A stretch of 64,000 bases of DNA from Pantoea sp. alder81 (GTDB lineage: Bacteria > Pseudomonadota > Gammaproteobacteria > Enterobacterales > Enterobacteriaceae). The notes under the pieces were generated by a model. That model saw only the letters and a program-made list of their open reading frames with translations, was not told where the DNA came from and searched no databases. Position numbers and translations under genes: made by a program. Shown here piece after piece: positions 17,727 through 25,962 of the stretch. Numbering within the stretch: position 1 is the stretch's first letter; each line of letters opens with the position of its first letter. Location: assembly GCF_020179835.1 (NCBI RefSeq), contig NZ_JAIUDA010000012.1:54245-118244 (forward strand), in the 5' to 3' direction.

Positions 17727-18947
17727 ATGACGGGATTAGCCGGAAAAAAAATTCTGCTCGGCGTCAGCGGCGGCATTGCTGCTTATAAAACACCCGAGCT
17801 GGTGCGTCGTCTGCGCGATCGCGGCGCTGACGTGCGTGTCATGATGACCGACGCAGCCAAAGCATTTATCACCCCGCTCAGCTTACAAGCCGTTTCCGGC
17901 TATCCGGTGCTGGATGATTTACTCGACCCCGCCGCCGAAGCCGCGATGGGCCACATCGAACTGGCGAAATGGGCTGATCTGATTGTATTGGCCCCGGCAA
18001 CTGCCGATTTGATTGCACGCATCACTGCTGGGATGGCTAACGATTTGGTCACCACAGCTTGTCTCGCCAGTGCAGCGCCTCTGGCCATCGTGCCGGCCAT
18101 GAACCAACAGATGTATCGCGCTGCTATCACCCAGGAAAATCTTCAGCGTCTGGATCAGCGAGGCGTTCTGATTTGGGGGCCGGATAGCGGCAGCCAGGCC
18201 TGCGGCGATATTGGTCCTGGTCGCATGCTCGATCCGCTGGCGATTGTCGCGCATGCGCTGGAATGGGCCGCGCCCGTCAACGATCTGCAACATCTCAACA
18301 TTATGATCACCGCCGGCCCCACCCGTGAGGCACTGGACCCGGTTCGTTACATCAGCAATCACAGCTCCGGTAAAATGGGCTTTGCTATTGCTGCCGCGGC
18401 GGCAAAACGTGGCGCAACGGTGACGCTGGTGTCCGGACCGGTCACGCTGCCTACGCCCGCTGGCGTGACGCGCGTTGATGTGGGGAGTGCACTGGAAATG
18501 GAAGCGGCGGTGATGGCGCAAATCAGCCAACAACATATTTTCATTGCCAGCGCTGCCGTGGCAGACTACCGGGCGGCAAACATTGCCGCAGAGAAAATCA
18601 AAAAACAGGGTGGCGATGATAACGTCACGCTGCAGTTGGTGAAGAACCCGGATATTGTCGCAGGCGTAGCGGCATTGCAGAAACATCGCCCTTATGTGGT
18701 GGGATTTGCTGCCGAAACCCAGAATGTGGAAGAATACGCGCGGCAAAAACGGGTGCGAAAAAACCTCGACCTGATTTGCGCGAACGATGTGGCGCAGGCA
18801 GGACAGGGATTCAATAGCGACACCAATGCTCTTCACCTTTTTTGGCAGGAAGGAGAGAAAGTCTTACCGCTCAGTGATAAGACGCTCCTTGGCCAACAAT
18901 TAATAGACGAGATTGTCAGCCGTTATGATGAAAAAAATCGACGTTAA
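17727..18947 (+). CDS. coaBC: Bifunctional phosphopantothenoylcysteine decarboxylase/synthetase
   Basis: CoaBC joins cysteine to 4'-phosphopantothenate using CTP (CoaB domain, C-terminal) and decarboxylates the product (CoaC flavoprotein domain, N-terminal). The protein has 406 residues, as in E. coli. The flavin-binding start is KKILLGVSGGIAAYKTPELV, the CoaC histidine is in AAMGHIELAKWADL, and the CoaB half starts near ITAGPTREALDPVRYISNHS with the catalytic lysine region AAEKIKKQGG. The 3' end overlaps dut by about 20 bases, so the two are co-expressed. Confidence 0.97.
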   Translation: MTGLAGKKILLGVSGGIAAYKTPELVRRLRDRGADVRVMMTDAAKAFITPLSLQAVSGYPVLDDLLDPAAEAAMGHIELAKWADLIVLAPATADLIARITAGMANDLVTTACLASAAPLAIVPAMNQQMYRAAITQENLQRLDQRGVLIWGPDSGSQACGDIGPGRMLDPLAIVAHALEWAAPVNDLQHLNIMITAGPTREALDPVRYISNHSSGKMGFAIAAAAAKRGATVTLVSGPVTLPTPAGVTRVDVGSALEMEAAVMAQISQQHIFIASAAVADYRAANIAAEKIKKQGGDDNVTLQLVKNPDIVAGVAALQKHRPYVVGFAAETQNVEEYARQKRVRKNLDLICANDVAQAGQGFNSDTNALHLFWQEGEKVLPLSDKTLLGQQLIDEIVSRYDEKNRR

Positions 18948-19383
18948 AATTCTTGATGCGCGTGTGGGTAACGAATTCCCACTGCCGACTTATGCAACCT
19001 CGGGATCTGCGGGCCTTGATCTGCGCGCCTGCCTTGATGGCGCACTGGAGATCACCCCAGGCATGACCACGCTGGTGCCAACCGGTCTGGCGATTCACAT
19101 TGCTGACCCTTCGCTGGCCGCCGTGATTCTGCCGCGTTCAGGTCTCGGCCATAAGCACGGTATCGTGCTGGGCAACCTGGTGGGCTTAATCGATTCCGAT
19201 TATCAGGGCCAACTGATGGTTTCCGTCTGGAACCGTGGTCAGGATAGCTTCACGCTGCAGCCTGGCGACCGTTTGGCACAACTGGTCTTTGTTCCGGTGG
19301 TACAAGCCGAATTCAACCTGGTGGAAGATTTTGACACCAGCGATCGCGGCGCAGGCGGTTTCGGCCACTCTGGTCGTCAGTAA
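18925..19383 (+). CDS. dut: Deoxyuridine 5'-triphosphate nucleotidohydrolase
   Basis: Dut hydrolyses dUTP to dUMP, keeping uracil out of DNA and feeding dTMP synthesis. It forms a homotrimer. The five family motifs are seen, including SAGLDLRA, LPRSGLGHKHGIVLGN, GLIDSDYQGQL and the C-terminal P-loop-like RGAGGFGHSGRQ that closes over the active site. The start is an ATG at 18925 or the adjacent 18928 (152 or 151 residues). A further in-frame upstream start at 18913 is unlikely. The beginning lies inside the end of coaBC. Confidence 0.97.
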   Translation: MMKKIDVKILDARVGNEFPLPTYATSGSAGLDLRACLDGALEITPGMTTLVPTGLAIHIADPSLAAVILPRSGLGHKHGIVLGNLVGLIDSDYQGQLMVSVWNRGQDSFTLQPGDRLAQLVFVPVVQAEFNLVEDFDTSDRGAGGFGHSGRQ

Positions 19384-19498
19384 TACGCGACACTTTTCGC
19401 AAGCCATCTTTTTATCTCTCGTCGCCACGGGCCAAGTCGCTTGTGGCTGACGAGGCTGTATTGCCTGTTTTTGGTGAATTTCAGGGGTCTTGAAGGTC

Positions 19499-20095
19499 AT
19501 GGCAGAAAAAAAAGCCGCGAAACGGAATCGTCGCGAAGAGATTTTGCAGGCGCTAGCGCAAATGCTGGAGTCGGGCGATGGCAGTCAGCGTATCACCACC
19601 GCCAAGCTGGCCGCCAATGTAGGCGTTTCGGAAGCGGCACTCTATCGTCACTTCCCCAGCAAAACGCGTATGTTCGACAGCCTGATCGAGTTTATTGAAG
19701 ACAGTCTGATTACCCGCATCAATCTAATCCTGAAAGACGAGAAAGAGACGCTCGCGCGACTGCGTTTAATCGTGCAGCTGATTCTGGGATTTGGTGAGCG
19801 TAATCCGGGGCTGACGCGTATTTTGACCGGCCACGCGCTGATGTTTGAACAGGATCGCCTGCAAGGGCGTATCAATCAGTTGTTCGAGCGCATCGAAATG
19901 CAGCTGCGTCAGGTGATGCGTGAGAAGAAAATGCGGGATGGCGAAGGCTTCCAGACCGACGAAACGCTGCTGGCGAGCCAGTTGCTGGCGTTCTGCGAAG
20001 GGCTACTGTCCCGCTATGTGCGCTCTGAATTCCGCTATCGCCCAACCACTGATTTTGACATTCGCTGGCCACTGATTGCTGCACAGTTAGTGTAG
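19499..20095 (+). CDS. slmA: Nucleoid occlusion factor SlmA
   Basis: SlmA is a TetR-family DNA-binding protein that blocks FtsZ assembly over the chromosome by binding SBS sites. It has 198 residues, identical to E. coli length. The helix-turn-helix lies in ITTAKLAANVGVSEAALYRH near residues 30-50, and the rest is the all-helical dimer and FtsZ-binding domain. I prefer the ATG at 19499 (MAEKKAAKRNRREE) to the in-frame 19490 start. It follows dut by 115 bases on the same strand. Confidence 0.97.
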   Translation: MAEKKAAKRNRREEILQALAQMLESGDGSQRITTAKLAANVGVSEAALYRHFPSKTRMFDSLIEFIEDSLITRINLILKDEKETLARLRLIVQLILGFGERNPGLTRILTGHALMFEQDRLQGRINQLFERIEMQLRQVMREKKMRDGEGFQTDETLLASQLLAFCEGLLSRYVRSEFRYRPTTDFDIRWPLIAAQLV

Positions 20096-20190
20096 CGATG
20101 CATCAGGTGCGCGCATTCACGGGCGCCCGATAAAACGCAGTGGCGCATTCCACGGTCGTCAGCGATGGCGACCGTGTAAAAGCCGCGGTG

Positions 20191-20832
20191 TTAGATACCG
20201 TACTCTTTACGATACGCCCGCACTTTCGCCAGATGGTCCGCCATTTCCGGCTTCTCTTCCAGGTAATCAATCAGTTCCGCCAGCGTAATGATCGCCGTAA
20301 CCTTACACTGATAGTCACGTTCCACTTCCTGAATGGCGGAGATATCACTGCGGCCGCGCTCCTGGCGATCCAGCGAAATCATTACGCCCGCCAGCGTGGC
20401 ATTGTGCGCGCTGATGATGTCCATGGATTCACGAATAGCGGTACCGGCGGTGATCACATCATCCACCAGCATCACTTTGCCCTGCAGCGGGCTACCCACC
20501 AGCAAGCCGCCTTCACCGTGGTCTTTGGCTTCTTTACGATTGAAGCAGTAAGGCACATCGCGGTCGTGATGATCGGCCAGCGCAACGGCAGTGGTGGTGG
20601 CAATCGGAATGCCTTTATAGGCCGGGCCAAACAGCAAATCGAAATCAACGCCGCCATCCACCAGCGCCTGCGCATAGAAACGTCCCAGCAGCGCTAAGTC
20701 ACGTCCGGTGTTGAACAAACCAGCATTAAAGAAGTACGGGCTTTTACGACCCGATTTCAGGGTGAATTCACCAAACTTCAGCACCCCTTTGTTCAGGGCG
20801 AATTCAATAAACTGACGCTGCCAGGCTTTCAT
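20191..20832 (-). CDS. pyrE: Orotate phosphoribosyltransferase
   Basis: PyrE converts orotate and PRPP to orotidine 5'-monophosphate in pyrimidine synthesis. It has 213 residues, as in E. coli. The PRPP-binding motif is VMLVDDVITAGTAIRE and the flexible catalytic loop holds KEAKDHGEGG. It is the second gene of rph-pyrE, and an attenuator hairpin lies between the two. It is convergent with slmA. Confidence 0.98.
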   Translation of the reverse strand: MKAWQRQFIEFALNKGVLKFGEFTLKSGRKSPYFFNAGLFNTGRDLALLGRFYAQALVDGGVDFDLLFGPAYKGIPIATTTAVALADHHDRDVPYCFNRKEAKDHGEGGLLVGSPLQGKVMLVDDVITAGTAIRESMDIISAHNATLAGVMISLDRQERGRSDISAIQEVERDYQCKVTAIITLAELIDYLEEKPEMADHLAKVRAYRKEYGI

Positions 20833-20852
20833 TTCTCACTCCTCAAATAAAG

Positions 20853-20875
20853 AAAAGGCGACTCTATGGTCGCCT
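20853..20875 (-). promoter_or_regulatory. pyrE attenuator (intrinsic terminator in the rph-pyrE leader)
   Basis: On the minus strand AGGCGAC / CATAGA / GTCGCCT is followed by TTTTCTTT, a standard intrinsic terminator. The rph stop codon lies 7 bases upstream of the stem and pyrE starts 20 bases after the U-tract. This geometry is that of the E. coli pyrE attenuator, where ribosomes translating the end of rph close behind polymerase at low UTP prevent termination. Regulation is inferred from that model. Confidence 0.85.
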
Positions 20876-20881
20876 GTTATA

Positions 20882-21598
20882 TCAATTTGTTAGCGCTGCT
20901 TTTTGCGCCTGAATCAACTGCTCAATGCCGCCTCGCGCTATCGCCAGCAGCTGCAGCAATTCCTCATGACTGAACGGCTCGCCTTCGGCGGTGCCCTGTA
21001 CTTCAATCATGCGGCCATCTTCGGTCATCACCACGTTCATATCAGTATCAGCCGCAGAATCTTCCACGTACTCCAGATCACACAGCGCTTCACCGCCAAC
21101 GATACCGACTGAAATCGCCGCCACCATGCCTTTTAACGGGCTGGCTTTTAATTTACCCGCAGCAACCAGCGCATTCAGCGCGTCGGCTAACGCGACGCAA
21201 GCACCGGTAATCGACGCGGTACGCGTGCCGCCATCGGCCTGAATCACGTCGCAGTCCAGCGTGATGGTGAACTCGCCCAGCGCGTCCAAATCCACAGCGG
21301 CACGCAGCGAGCGGGCAATCAGACGTTGAATCTCTAATGTACGTCCGCCCTGCTTGCCTTTGGCTGCTTCACGCGCCATACGGCTATGGGTGGAACGTGG
21401 CAGCATGCCGTATTCGGCGGTGATCCAGCCCTGGCCTTTACCTTTGAGGAAACGTGGCACACCTTCTTCAACGGTGGCGGTGCACAGCACTTTGGTTTCA
21501 CCGAACTCAACCAGCACAGAACCTTCTGCATGTTTGGTGTAGTGACGAGTGAGGGTGACGGGACGCACTTCAGATGCGTTACGGCCTGCTGGACGCAT
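20882..21598 (-). CDS. rph: Ribonuclease PH
   Basis: RNase PH is a phosphate-dependent 3' to 5' exoribonuclease that trims tRNA 3' ends. The protein has 238 residues with MRPAGRNASEVRPVTLTRHY at the start, the GQGWITAEYGMLPRSTHSR motif, and the phosphate-site region GGTRTASITGACVAL. The reading frame is intact to the normal C-terminus, unlike the frameshifted rph of E. coli K-12, so pyrE attenuation should not be impaired. It is divergent from nupC. Confidence 0.97.
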   Translation of the reverse strand: MRPAGRNASEVRPVTLTRHYTKHAEGSVLVEFGETKVLCTATVEEGVPRFLKGKGQGWITAEYGMLPRSTHSRMAREAAKGKQGGRTLEIQRLIARSLRAAVDLDALGEFTITLDCDVIQADGGTRTASITGACVALADALNALVAAGKLKASPLKGMVAAISVGIVGGEALCDLEYVEDSAADTDMNVVMTEDGRMIEVQGTAEGEPFSHEELLQLLAIARGGIEQLIQAQKAALTN

Positions 21599-21741
21599 GG
21601 TTTCTCTCCGGCTTGCTTAGGTTTGGCTGCGCATTATACGGACTTCGTGCGCGGCTGTCCTGCCTACATGCGGCACTTTTCCCGGATGAAATTTCGCCCC
21701 AGCTGTGGCTAAATGCGCCCTTTCCTCCCATAAAAAGACAA

Positions 21742-22929
21742 ATGATGACAGCGATACTCCATTTCCTGCTGGCGCTGGTGGTGATCTTCGCCCTTGCGCT
21801 GTTGGTCAGCCATGACCGCAAACTGATTCGTCCGCGTTTTATTATTCAATTGTTGGTTGTCGAGGCTGCTCTGGGTTGGTTCTTCCTGCATTCAGCGGGC
21901 GGCCAATCAGTAGTGACCGCTGTCGGCGGCTTTTTCGAGACCTTATTGACCTTCGCTGCCCAGGGCACCGATTTTGTCTTCGGCAATATGGCGAAACAGG
22001 GGCTGGCGTTTATTTTCCTCGGCGTACTCTGCCCGATTGTGTTCATTTCTGCCCTGATCGGTATCTTGCAGCACTGGCGCATTCTGCCGCTGTTGATTCG
22101 TCTGGTGGGCACCTTGCTGTCGAAAGTGAACGGGATGGGCAAACTTGAATCGTTCAATGCCGTGAGTACGCTGATTCTGGGTCAGTCGGAGAACTTCATC
22201 GCCTATAAAGGCATCCTTGGCGATATCTCCGCACCGCGCATGTACACCATGGCCGCGACCGCGATGTCGACGGTGTCACTGTCGATTGTCGGTGCCTATA
22301 TGTCGATGATTGATGCGAAATATGTGGTTGCCGCGCTACTGCTGAATATGTTCAGTACTTTCATCATCCTGTCGATCATCAATCCGACGCGCCCGGAAAA
22401 TGAAGAACACATTGCGCTGGATAAGCTGCACGAAGACCAAAGCTTCTTTGAAATGCTGGGCGAGTACATCCTTGCCGGTTTTAAGGTAGCGATGATTATT
22501 CTGGCAATGCTGATTGGTTTTATCGCCCTGATTGCCGCCATTAATGCTCTGTTCGCCGCGGTGTTTGGTTATAGCTTCCAGCAACTGCTGGGCTATGTCT
22601 TCTATCCGTTTGCGTGGTTGATTGGCATCCCTTCCGCCGATGCCCTGCATGCAGCAAGCATCATGGCGACTAAGCTGGTGGCCAATGAGTTCGTCGCCAT
22701 GATTGAGCTAAAGAAAGTCGCCGCTGAAATGACACCACGTGGTCTCGGCATTCTGTCCGTGTTCCTGGTGTCATTTGCTAACTTTGCTTCAATTGGCATT
22801 GTGGCGGGAGCGATTAAAGGTCTGAACGAGCGCCAGGGCAATGTAGTATCGCGCTTTGGCTGGAAGCTGGTTTATGGTTCCACGCTGGTGAGCCTGCTGT
22901 CAGCAGCGTTTGCGGGATTGTTTATTTAA
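21742..22929 (+). CDS. nupC: Nucleoside permease of the CNT family (NupC)
   Basis: A proton-coupled nucleoside symporter of the inner membrane, about 395 residues with roughly ten hydrophobic segments. The CNT hallmarks GKLESFNAVSTLILGQSENF and the later NEFVAMIELKKVAAEM match E. coli NupC closely. Two adjacent ATGs (21742 and 21745) are possible starts. A longer in-frame extension upstream to 21574 lies opposite the rph start and is not expected. The gene is not at this place in E. coli, so it is a local insertion or relocation beside rph-pyrE, both concerned with pyrimidine supply. Confidence 0.9.
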   Translation: MMTAILHFLLALVVIFALALLVSHDRKLIRPRFIIQLLVVEAALGWFFLHSAGGQSVVTAVGGFFETLLTFAAQGTDFVFGNMAKQGLAFIFLGVLCPIVFISALIGILQHWRILPLLIRLVGTLLSKVNGMGKLESFNAVSTLILGQSENFIAYKGILGDISAPRMYTMAATAMSTVSLSIVGAYMSMIDAKYVVAALLLNMFSTFIILSIINPTRPENEEHIALDKLHEDQSFFEMLGEYILAGFKVAMIILAMLIGFIALIAAINALFAAVFGYSFQQLLGYVFYPFAWLIGIPSADALHAASIMATKLVANEFVAMIELKKVAAEMTPRGLGILSVFLVSFANFASIGIVAGAIKGLNERQGNVVSRFGWKLVYGSTLVSLLSAAFAGLFI

Positions 22930-22996
22930 TGACAGCCGAGCGGCTAGCAAGCCGCTCTAAACAGGGCCGCGCTCATCAAAGCGGCCCCGTTCTGAT

Positions 22997-23440
22997 TCAG
23001 AACGCGACACACACCAGCGAATCCACGCGCATCACCGACTCCTGATCGAAGCGCTTTTTATAAATATCGCGCAGCGCATTGATGCTGTCAGAACTTGTGC
23101 GGTCCGGCTGATGAATCAGCATCAACGCTTTGCTGTTTTCTCGTGCCAGCTTTCCACCCTCTCCCAGCCACTGGCCTTTGCCGTCATACACTGAAAGCCC
23201 GTCTTTAAATCGTGGCGTGACATCATTATCAACAAATTGCTGCCATTCGCTGCTGCTGACGACGCCGCCTTTCGGCTTGTTCATCCCAAACCACAGGGTG
23301 GTTTGCATCATGATGTCTCCTGAGCCGCACACGGCAACAGGAGCGGTATTGGGTGGGATCTGTTCACGAGGTGTAGCGGGTGTCTGGCATCCGGCCAGAA
23401 AGAAGACGAGCGCCAACGGCATCGCCAATTTATTCAGCAT
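22997..23440 (-). CDS. DUF3574 domain lipoprotein
   Basis: The 147-residue product begins MLNKLAMPLALVFFLAGC, a lipoprotein signal peptide with lipobox LAGC near residue 18, so it is lipid-anchored in the envelope. The mature part (QTTLWFGMNKPKGGVVSSSE, WQQFVDNDVTPRF, MLIHQPDRTSSDSINALRDI) resembles the uncharacterised DUF3574 family. I chose the second of two adjacent ATGs, which has GAGG five bases upstream. The frame can be extended to 23479, but that would bury the signal peptide. Function is unknown. It is convergent with nupC and divergent from yicC. Confidence 0.75.
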   Translation of the reverse strand: MLNKLAMPLALVFFLAGCQTPATPREQIPPNTAPVAVCGSGDIMMQTTLWFGMNKPKGGVVSSSEWQQFVDNDVTPRFKDGLSVYDGKGQWLGEGGKLARENSKALMLIHQPDRTSSDSINALRDIYKKRFDQESVMRVDSLVCVAF

Positions 23441-23614
23441 CATAGCCTCAGACTGTTTAGGTATCACACAGGACATCATAGGGGGTGAATGGATGAAACG
23501 TCACCCTTTTCACCAAAAGTTGCGCGCTGCGTTAGCTCATTGCGCTTATGCCTATCATGGTTTGGCTGCCGTCACTATAATGCGAGGAACATTCCTGAAA
23601 ATGAGTACTAGCTT

Positions 23615-24478
23615 ATGATCCGCAGCATGACCGCTTATGCCCGCCGAGAAGCAAAAGGCCACTGGGGCAGCGCCGCCTGGGAACTTCGCTCGGTAAACCA
23701 GCGCTATCTGGAAACCTACATCCGTCTGCCGGAACAATTTCGTAGCCTGGAGCCGGTGATTCGCGAGCGTATTCGTAATCGCCTGACGCGCGGTAAAATC
23801 GAGTGCAATCTGCGCTTCGATGCTGACCCAAGTGCGCAAGGTGAGCTGCAACTGAATGAAGCCTTAGCGAAACAGCTGGTGCGATCCGCCAACTGGGTCA
23901 AGATGCAGACCGATGAAGGCGCGATTAATCCGCTGGATATTCTGCGCTGGCCTGGCGTGATGTCGGCTCAGGAGCAGGATCTTGATGCGATTAATACCGA
24001 GTTGCTGGCCGCACTGGATGGCGCTTTGGATGATTTCATCGAAGCACGTGAAAGCGAAGGTACTGCGCTCAAGTCTCTGATTGAGCAGCGTTTAGAAGGC
24101 GTGTCGCTGGAAGTTAGCAAAGTTCGTGCGCAAATGCCAGAAGTGGTGAAGTGGCAGCGTGAGCGTCTGGTCAGCAAGCTGGAAGAAGCTGAAGTGCAGC
24201 TTGAAAATACGCGCCTTGAGCAAGAACTCGTTATGATGGCGCAGCGCATTGATGTGGCGGAAGAGCTGGATCGCCTGGATGCGCACGTCAAAGAGACCTA
24301 CAACATCCTGAAGAAGAAAGAAGCCGTTGGCCGCCGTCTCGACTTTATGATGCAAGAGTTCAATCGTGAGTCGAACACACTGGCTTCTAAGTCGATTAAT
24401 GCGGATATCACAGCATCAGCCATTGAGCTGAAGGTATTGATCGAGCAGATGCGCGAGCAGATTCAGAACATTGAGTAA
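23615..24478 (+). CDS. yicC: YicC family endoribonuclease
   Basis: A 287-residue protein, the exact E. coli YicC length. The N-terminal domain starts MIRSMTAYARREAKGHWGSA and the C-terminal DUF1732 region contains KEAVGRRLDFMMQEFNRESN and SKSINADITASAIELKVLIE. YicC is reported to be an endoribonuclease affecting small RNA turnover. It carries its own terminator 25 bases downstream. It lies 2 kb from rph-pyrE because nupC and the DUF3574 gene are inserted between. Confidence 0.95.
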   Translation: MIRSMTAYARREAKGHWGSAAWELRSVNQRYLETYIRLPEQFRSLEPVIRERIRNRLTRGKIECNLRFDADPSAQGELQLNEALAKQLVRSANWVKMQTDEGAINPLDILRWPGVMSAQEQDLDAINTELLAALDGALDDFIEARESEGTALKSLIEQRLEGVSLEVSKVRAQMPEVVKWQRERLVSKLEEAEVQLENTRLEQELVMMAQRIDVAEELDRLDAHVKETYNILKKKEAVGRRLDFMMQEFNRESNTLASKSINADITASAIELKVLIEQMREQIQNIE

Positions 24479-24498
24479 CACCCCATTCGGATGGTGTT

Positions 24499-24526
24499 AA
24501 AAAAGCCCGGTGATCCGGGCTTTTTT
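24499..24526 (+). terminator. Rho-independent terminator of yicC
   Basis: AAAAGCCCGG / TGAT / CCGGGCTTTT is a perfect 10-bp stem followed by more T. It works on the plus strand and, with its A-tract, could also act in reverse. Confidence 0.92.
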
Positions 24527-24900
24527 GCCCGCCGTCACGCCCAGCACGTTTCGCTTATTCTTTAGACCAATTTGCAGACTTTTCAATGTAAAGATTGTGA
24601 AAGCTTTGATGATTATGCATGTCAATGGCTGACCAAACATGACTGTGAATCAACCTTATGGACTCTCACAGCAAGAAATTATGATGTTGTTTTTCATTAA
24701 TTATTTGTTTTCATTCCATGGATATTCCGTTGAAAATACGCTTCCTCAATGAAACCTCTCAATCCTAAAGATTGCAGAGATTACGTTTCTTTGAGGGCAC
24801 TATTTGCTAATCTACTGGTCGTAATTAGCACAGCCGTACCGCCAGGAATTCATGGACACCCTTCTTTGTGCGATACACCCACTCTTTCCCTGAAGGCGTT
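24527..24900. other. AT-rich intergenic region upstream of lpxP
   Basis: About 370 bases without a supportable gene. The stretch is clearly more AT-rich than the flanks. It should contain the lpxP promoter and a long leader. I see no sigma-E consensus (GAACTT...TCTGA) that I can defend. A short imperfect stem occurs near 24758-24782 (CAATC/GATTG). Confidence 0.6.
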
Positions 24901-25824
24901 ATGAAGAAAAACGGGCAGTTCAATTCCAAACTTTTACACCCCCGCTACTGGTTCACCTGGTTTGGACTTGGTGTGCTGTGGCTGCTGGTGCAACTCCCTT
25001 ATCCCATCTTGATCCGGCTTGGCGCGTCTGCTGGCAAGCTGTCACGCCACTTCCTTAAGCGTCGTGAGGGTATTACCCGCCGCAATATAGAACTCTGCTT
25101 CCCGAATATTAAAGAGGAAGAAACTGAGGTATTGATCGCCGGTAATTTTGAATCGCTGGGCATGGCGCTGGCAGAAACTGGCATTGCCTGGTTCTGGTCT
25201 GATGCACGCGTGCGCCGCTATTTCCAGGTTGAAGGCCTGCACAATCTGCAAAATGCACAAAAAAACCATCGCGGCGTGATGGCGATTGGTGTGCATTTTA
25301 TGTCGCTTGAGTTGGGCGGCCGCATCACTGGCCTGTGTCAGCCCATGATGGCAATGTATCGTCCGCACAATAATCAGGCAATGGAGTGGGCGCAGACTAA
25401 AGGTCGTATGCGATCAAACAAGGCGATGATTGATCGTCGCGATCTGCGCGGTATGGTACAGGCGTTGAAACAGGGCGAAGCGGTCTGGTTCGCACCGGAT
25501 CAGGATTACGGCCCGAAAGGCAGCGTGTTCGCACCGCTGTTTGCCGTGGAAAAAGCCGCCACCACCAACGGCACCTTTGTGTTATCACGTCTGGCTAAGC
25601 CAGCCATGCTGACCATTGTGCTAATCCGTAATGCCGATAAGAGCGGCTATCAGCTGATCATCCAGCCGGAGTTGCAAAACTATCCGTATGAAGATGAGGC
25701 AGCGGCTGCGGCTTACATGAACAAAGTCATTGAGAAAGAGATCCTGCGCGCGCCAGAGCAGTATCTTTGGCTACATCGCCGCTTTAAAACCCGTCCACCG
25801 GGTGAAGCCTCGCTTTACATCTAA
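24901..25824 (+). CDS. lpxP: Kdo2-lipid IVA palmitoleoyltransferase (cold-type LpxL paralogue)
   Basis: A 307-residue lipid A acyltransferase of the inner membrane. LLHPRYWFTWFGLGVLWLLV is the N-terminal membrane anchor, GVHFMSLELGGR holds the HX4(D/E) catalytic motif, and YRPHNNQAMEWAQTKGRMRS and WFAPDQDYGPKGSVFAP are the conserved later blocks. It is closer to E. coli LpxP (306 residues) than to LpxL, from memory. LpxP replaces laurate with palmitoleate in the cold. I chose the ATG at 24901 (AAGG just upstream) over 24868. In E. coli lpxP lies in a quite different map region. Confidence 0.85.
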   Translation: MKKNGQFNSKLLHPRYWFTWFGLGVLWLLVQLPYPILIRLGASAGKLSRHFLKRREGITRRNIELCFPNIKEEETEVLIAGNFESLGMALAETGIAWFWSDARVRRYFQVEGLHNLQNAQKNHRGVMAIGVHFMSLELGGRITGLCQPMMAMYRPHNNQAMEWAQTKGRMRSNKAMIDRRDLRGMVQALKQGEAVWFAPDQDYGPKGSVFAPLFAVEKAATTNGTFVLSRLAKPAMLTIVLIRNADKSGYQLIIQPELQNYPYEDEAAAAAYMNKVIEKEILRAPEQYLWLHRRFKTRPPGEASLYI

Positions 25825-25962
25825 TCTGTTGATGCAGCAGGTGCTCGCCTGCTGCTCCTCTCTACCGCTCACATTTACCAACCATTCTTAACGAAAAACA
25901 GGTTTGTCAAAATTTGCACAGACTCATGTAATGGTCGGCTCTCTCCTCTTCTGACCGAAAAC

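Noticed and set aside
17919..18836. 305-codon open frame on the minus strand opposite coaBC
   Set aside because: It is fully antisense to a strongly conserved gene, rich in His, Arg and Cys, and has no recognisable domain. It is a shadow of coaBC codon bias.
23130..23618. 162-codon plus-strand frame across the DUF3574 gene and yicC start
   Set aside because: It lies antisense to a lipoprotein gene with a clear signal peptide, and the frame has no domain.
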